Assembly: GCF_000802965.1 (NCBI RefSeq)
Contig: NZ_JSAK01000021.1
Span: 33,730-97,729 of the forward strand
Length of the DNA: 64,000 nt
From: Pseudomonas fluorescens
Lineage (GTDB): Bacteria > Pseudomonadota > Gammaproteobacteria > Pseudomonadales > Pseudomonadaceae
Direction of reading: 5' to 3'
The notes under the pieces are model-generated. The model was not told the DNA's origin, did not search any database, and worked only from the letters and a program-made list of their open reading frames with translations. Positions 61,310 to 64,000 of the stretch are shown here, in pieces. Position 1 is the first letter of the stretch; each line of letters opens with the position of its first letter. Made by a program: the position numbers and the translations under genes.

Positions 61310-61927
61310 ATGTTTTTGCGCCACATCATCGTTTTCAGTTTCATCGCCCTGCTTGCTGGTTGCGCAGGCTTCGGTGCCCGCGAATCGGTCGAAGGGCACG
61401 GCAACCCCGCCCAATGGCGCGAGCACAAACAGCAACTGACCAACCTTGATGGTTGGCAGATTGACGGCAAGATCGGCATTCGCGCACCAAAGGATTCCGG
61501 CAGCGGCACGCTGTTCTGGCTGCAGCGCCAGGATTATTACGACATCCGCCTGTCCGGCCCGTTGGGTCGCGGCGCGGCGCGCCTGACCGGACGTCCGGGC
61601 AAGGTTTCTCTGGAGGTCGCCAACCAGGGGCGCTATGAAGCGGCGTCCCCGGATGCACTGCTTGAAGAGCAACTGGGCTGGAAACTGCCTGTCGCCAATC
61701 TGGCCTGGTGGGTCCGCGGGCTGCCGGCTCCGGACAGTAAAAGCCGTCTGACACTCGACGCCGACAGCCGCCTGGCCAATCTCGAACAGGACGGTTGGCA
61801 AGTCGAATACACCGGCTACACCGAGCAAAACGGCTACTGGCTGCCCGAGCGGATCAAACTGCACGGCACCGACCTTGATGTCACGCTAGTGATCAAGGCC
61901 TGGCAACCACGCAAATTGGGGCAATAA
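61310..61927 (+). CDS. lolB: Outer-membrane lipoprotein LolB
   Basis: 205 aa. Signal peptide and lipobox HIIVFSFIALLAGC. The mature part has DGWQIDGKIGIRAPKDSGSGTLFWLQRQDYYDIRLSGPLGRGAARL, typical of LolB, which receives lipoproteins from LolA and inserts them in the outer membrane. One base separates its stop from ispE. Confidence 0.95.
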   Translation: MFLRHIIVFSFIALLAGCAGFGARESVEGHGNPAQWREHKQQLTNLDGWQIDGKIGIRAPKDSGSGTLFWLQRQDYYDIRLSGPLGRGAARLTGRPGKVSLEVANQGRYEAASPDALLEEQLGWKLPVANLAWWVRGLPAPDSKSRLTLDADSRLANLEQDGWQVEYTGYTEQNGYWLPERIKLHGTDLDVTLVIKAWQPRKLGQ

Positions 61928-61928
61928 A

Positions 61929-62780
61929 ATGCCAGCCAGTCGCCTGACCCTGCCATCCCCGGCCAAGCTTAATTTGATGCTGCACATTCTGGGTCGTCGT
62001 GAAGACGGTTACCACGAGTTGCAAACGCTGTTTCAATTTCTCGACTACGGCGATGAGATCACATTCGCCGTGCGCGACGATGGCGTCATTCATCTGCATA
62101 CCGAATTCGACGGCGTCCCGCACGACAGTAACCTGATCGTCAAAGCCGCAAAAAAACTCCAGGAGCAATCGGGCTGCTCGCTCGGGATTGATATCTGGAT
62201 CGACAAGATTCTGCCCATGGGCGGTGGAATCGGTGGCGGCAGTTCGAACGCCGCGACGACCCTGCTGGGCCTGAACCACCTTTGGCAATTGGGCTGGGAC
62301 GAGGATCGACTGGCCGCTCTGGGGCTAACGCTTGGCGCCGATGTCCCGGTTTTCGTACGTGGCCATGCGGCTTTCGCCGAGGGTGTGGGGGAGAAACTGA
62401 CCCCTGAATACCCGGAAGAACCGTGGTATCTGGTGCTCGTACCGCAAGTCTCTGTAAGTACGGCAGAAATTTTTTCAGATCCGTTGTTGACACGTAACAC
62501 GCCGCCCATTAAAGTGCGCCCCGTTCCCAAGGGAAACAGTCGAAACGACTGCTTGCCGGTAGTAGCAAGGCGTTATCCAGAGGTACGTAACGCATTGAAT
62601 TTGTTAGGTAAATTTACCGAAGCAAAACTCACCGGAACTGGAAGTTGTGTGTTTGGGGGCTTCCCAAGCAAAGCTGAAGCTGATAAAGTCTCGGCCCTTC
62701 TTACAGAGACCCTTACAGGTTTTGTAGCAAAAGGAAGCAACATCTCGATGTTGCATCGCAAGCTCCAGAGTCTGCTCTAA
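61929..62780 (+). CDS. ispE: 4-diphosphocytidyl-2-C-methyl-D-erythritol kinase
   Basis: 283 aa GHMP kinase. ATP motif LPMGGGIGGGSSNAATTLLGLN; N-terminal PSPAKLNLMLHILGRREDGYHEL; C-terminal LTGTGSCVFGGF. Fourth step of the MEP isoprenoid pathway. Immediately followed by a tRNA-Gln gene and prs. Confidence 0.97.
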   Translation: MPASRLTLPSPAKLNLMLHILGRREDGYHELQTLFQFLDYGDEITFAVRDDGVIHLHTEFDGVPHDSNLIVKAAKKLQEQSGCSLGIDIWIDKILPMGGGIGGGSSNAATTLLGLNHLWQLGWDEDRLAALGLTLGADVPVFVRGHAAFAEGVGEKLTPEYPEEPWYLVLVPQVSVSTAEIFSDPLLTRNTPPIKVRPVPKGNSRNDCLPVVARRYPEVRNALNLLGKFTEAKLTGTGSCVFGGFPSKAEADKVSALLTETLTGFVAKGSNISMLHRKLQSLL

Positions 62781-62816
62781 AGGAATCGATTACTGGGTAA
62801 TCGTTGCAACAGATAC

Positions 62817-62891
62817 AGGGGCGTCGCCAAGCGGTAAGGCAGCAGGTTTTGATCCTGCCATGCGTTGGTTCGAATCCAGCCGCCCCTGCCA
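62817..62891 (+). tRNA. tRNA-Gln (anticodon TTG)
   Basis: Acceptor AGGGGCG (62817-62823) pairs with CGCCCCT (62881-62887), followed by discriminator G and encoded CCA. D-arm with AGCGGTAAGGC, anticodon stem-loop GCAGG-TTTTGAT-CCTGC with TTG, and T-arm GTTGGTTCGAATCCAGC. It sits in the ispE-prs gap, a conserved position in Pseudomonas. Confidence 0.95.
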
Positions 62892-62936
62892 TTTTCTATA
62901 CTCATCCAGGTTACCCTCAGCCTCTAGGTACTGCGC

Positions 62937-63878
62937 GTGTCCAAGATGATGGTCTTTACGGGGAATGCTAACCCCGATCTGGCTCGACGTGTCGTACGTC
63001 AGCTGCATATCCCTCTCGGTGACATCTCCGTCGGTAAATTCTCCGACGGCGAAATTACAGCCGAGATCAATGAAAACGTTCGCGGTAAAGACGTTTTCAT
63101 TATTCAGCCGACTTGCGCTCCGACCAACGATAACCTGATGGAACTGGTAGTGATGGCTGATGCCTTCCGCCGCTCCTCGGCTACTCGTATCACTGCTGTT
63201 ATTCCTTACTTTGGTTATGCCCGTCAGGATCGCCGTCCGCGTTCCGCACGTGTGGCTATCAGCGCGAAAGTCGTTGCTGACATGCTTACCGTAGTCGGCA
63301 TCGACCGTGTTCTCACGGTTGATCTGCATGCTGACCAAATCCAGGGTTTCTTCGATATTCCGGTAGATAACATCTACGGCTCCCCGGTTCTGGTGGATGA
63401 CATTGAAGATCAGCGCTTCGAAAACCTGATGATCGTGTCCCCGGACATTGGTGGCGTCGTGCGTGCACGTGCTGTTGCCAAGTCGCTGGGCGTGGACCTC
63501 GGGATCATCGACAAACGCCGTGAGAAAGCCAATCACTCTGAAGTGATGCATATCATCGGTGATGTCGAAGGGCGTACCTGTATTCTGGTCGATGACATGG
63601 TCGATACCGCCGGCACCCTGTGCCACGCGGCCAAGGCCTTGAAAGAGCATGGCGCTGCCAAGGTTTTCGCCTACTGCACGCACCCTGTGCTGTCGGGTCG
63701 GGCGATCGAAAACATTGAAAATTCCGTGCTGGACGAGTTGGTGGTGACTAACACCATCCCGCTGTCCGCTGCAGCACAAGCCTGTGCGCGTATCCGCCAA
63801 CTGGATATCGCACCGGTAGTTGCCGAGGCGGTCCGCCGCATCAGCAATGAAGAATCGATCAGCGCGATGTTCCGCTAA
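62937..63878 (+). CDS. prs: Ribose-phosphate pyrophosphokinase
   Basis: 313 aa, GTG start at 62937 (MSKMMVFTGNANPDLARRV). The catalytic flexible-loop region RRPRSARVAISAKVV and PRPP-binding CILVDDMVDTAGTLCHAAKAL are present. It makes PRPP from ribose 5-phosphate and ATP, feeding Hpt and Upp found earlier in this window. Terminator directly downstream. Confidence 0.98.
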   Translation: MSKMMVFTGNANPDLARRVVRQLHIPLGDISVGKFSDGEITAEINENVRGKDVFIIQPTCAPTNDNLMELVVMADAFRRSSATRITAVIPYFGYARQDRRPRSARVAISAKVVADMLTVVGIDRVLTVDLHADQIQGFFDIPVDNIYGSPVLVDDIEDQRFENLMIVSPDIGGVVRARAVAKSLGVDLGIIDKRREKANHSEVMHIIGDVEGRTCILVDDMVDTAGTLCHAAKALKEHGAAKVFAYCTHPVLSGRAIENIENSVLDELVVTNTIPLSAAAQACARIRQLDIAPVVAEAVRRISNEESISAMFR

Positions 63879-63911
63879 GGGCCCTGCCCTTCTCGAAATG
63901 TCTCGTTGACG

Positions 63912-63956
63912 AAAAGCGCCCCGCCCCGGCATTCCTGTCGGGGCGGGGCTTTTTTG
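63912..63956 (+). terminator. Intrinsic terminator of prs
   Basis: CGCCCCGCCCCGGCA / TGTCGGGGCGGGGC strong GC stem followed by TTTTTT. The last 44 bp of the window show no further gene. Confidence 0.9.
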
Positions 63957-64000
63957 CCCATATCGCCTTTAGCGCTGGTCGCAAACGCTGGGGCGAGTGT

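Overview
The window is a chromosomal segment of a fluorescent Pseudomonas, most likely of the P. fluorescens group. Gene order, protein sequences and the Pseudomonas-type REP palindromes (GTAGGAGC..., TGTGGCGAGGGAGC...) all point there. Several blocks follow the order I recall from P. aeruginosa PAO1: sspB-sspA-petCBA-rpsI-rplM; trpS/zapG; mqo-hpt-upp-uraA-hemH; murI-moeB-prmC-prfA-hemA; TPR-lolB-ispE-tRNA-Gln-prs. No search was run; this is recognition from sequence. I see no phage, integrase, transposase or CRISPR array.

Layout. 1-5.0 kb: stringent-starvation proteins SspAB, the cytochrome bc1 complex and ribosomal proteins S9/L13. 5.1-8.5 kb: a Tas-type aldo-keto reductase, an acyl-CoA dehydrogenase and a GlxA-type AraC regulator. 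8.8-14.1 kb: an accessory cluster holding a flavin L-amino-acid monooxygenase/oxidase relative, a nitrilase-superfamily amidohydrolase, an unrecognised membrane protein with an internal duplication, and an asparaginase. 14.3-19.7 kb: ZapE, TrpS with a C-terminal extra domain, an alpha/beta hydrolase, ZapG, an OmpA-type lipoprotein and an MBL-fold hydrolase. 19.8-28.2 kb: a MalT-type LuxR regulator, a DUF1329/DUF1302 envelope pair and an acyl-CoA ligase. 28.4-38.9 kb: surface-glycan-like enzymes, a LysE exporter, a hydroxyacid dehydrogenase, RsmC, a manganese riboswitch with its exporter gene, an M48 protease, an SRAP protein, small zinc-ribbon-like genes and lipoproteins. 39-45.4 kb: malate:quinone oxidoreductase behind a very long leader, then purine and pyrimidine salvage genes. 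45.5-53.7 kb: ferrochelatase and what looks like a light-regulated DNA-repair cluster: FAD oxidoreductase, Trp-rich protein, DUF523/DUF1722, MerR/LitR-type regulator, photolyase, a tiny coupled ORF and a divergent SDR. 53.8-64 kb: PagL, MurI and the hemA-prfA-prmC-moeB-murI chain, then TPR-lolB-ispE, tRNA-Gln and prs.

Most notable signals. (1) The 8.8-14.1 kb cluster reads as a possible uncharacterised amino acid to amide to acid pathway with its own membrane protein. (2) Three palindromic sites fit or nearly fit T(G/A)TACA-N12-TGTACA in front of two transcription units next to a MerR-type regulator lacking the B12 motif. Two of them flank a near-consensus sigma70 promoter. (3) A yybP-ykoY manganese riboswitch precedes a GDT1-family exporter. 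(4) A 37-codon ORF with a near-perfect Shine-Dalgarno is wedged between the photolyase gene and an SDR whose catalytic Tyr is replaced by Pro. (5) At least fifteen REP palindromes of four sequence families sit in intergenic gaps, two of them supplying the stop codon of the upstream gene.
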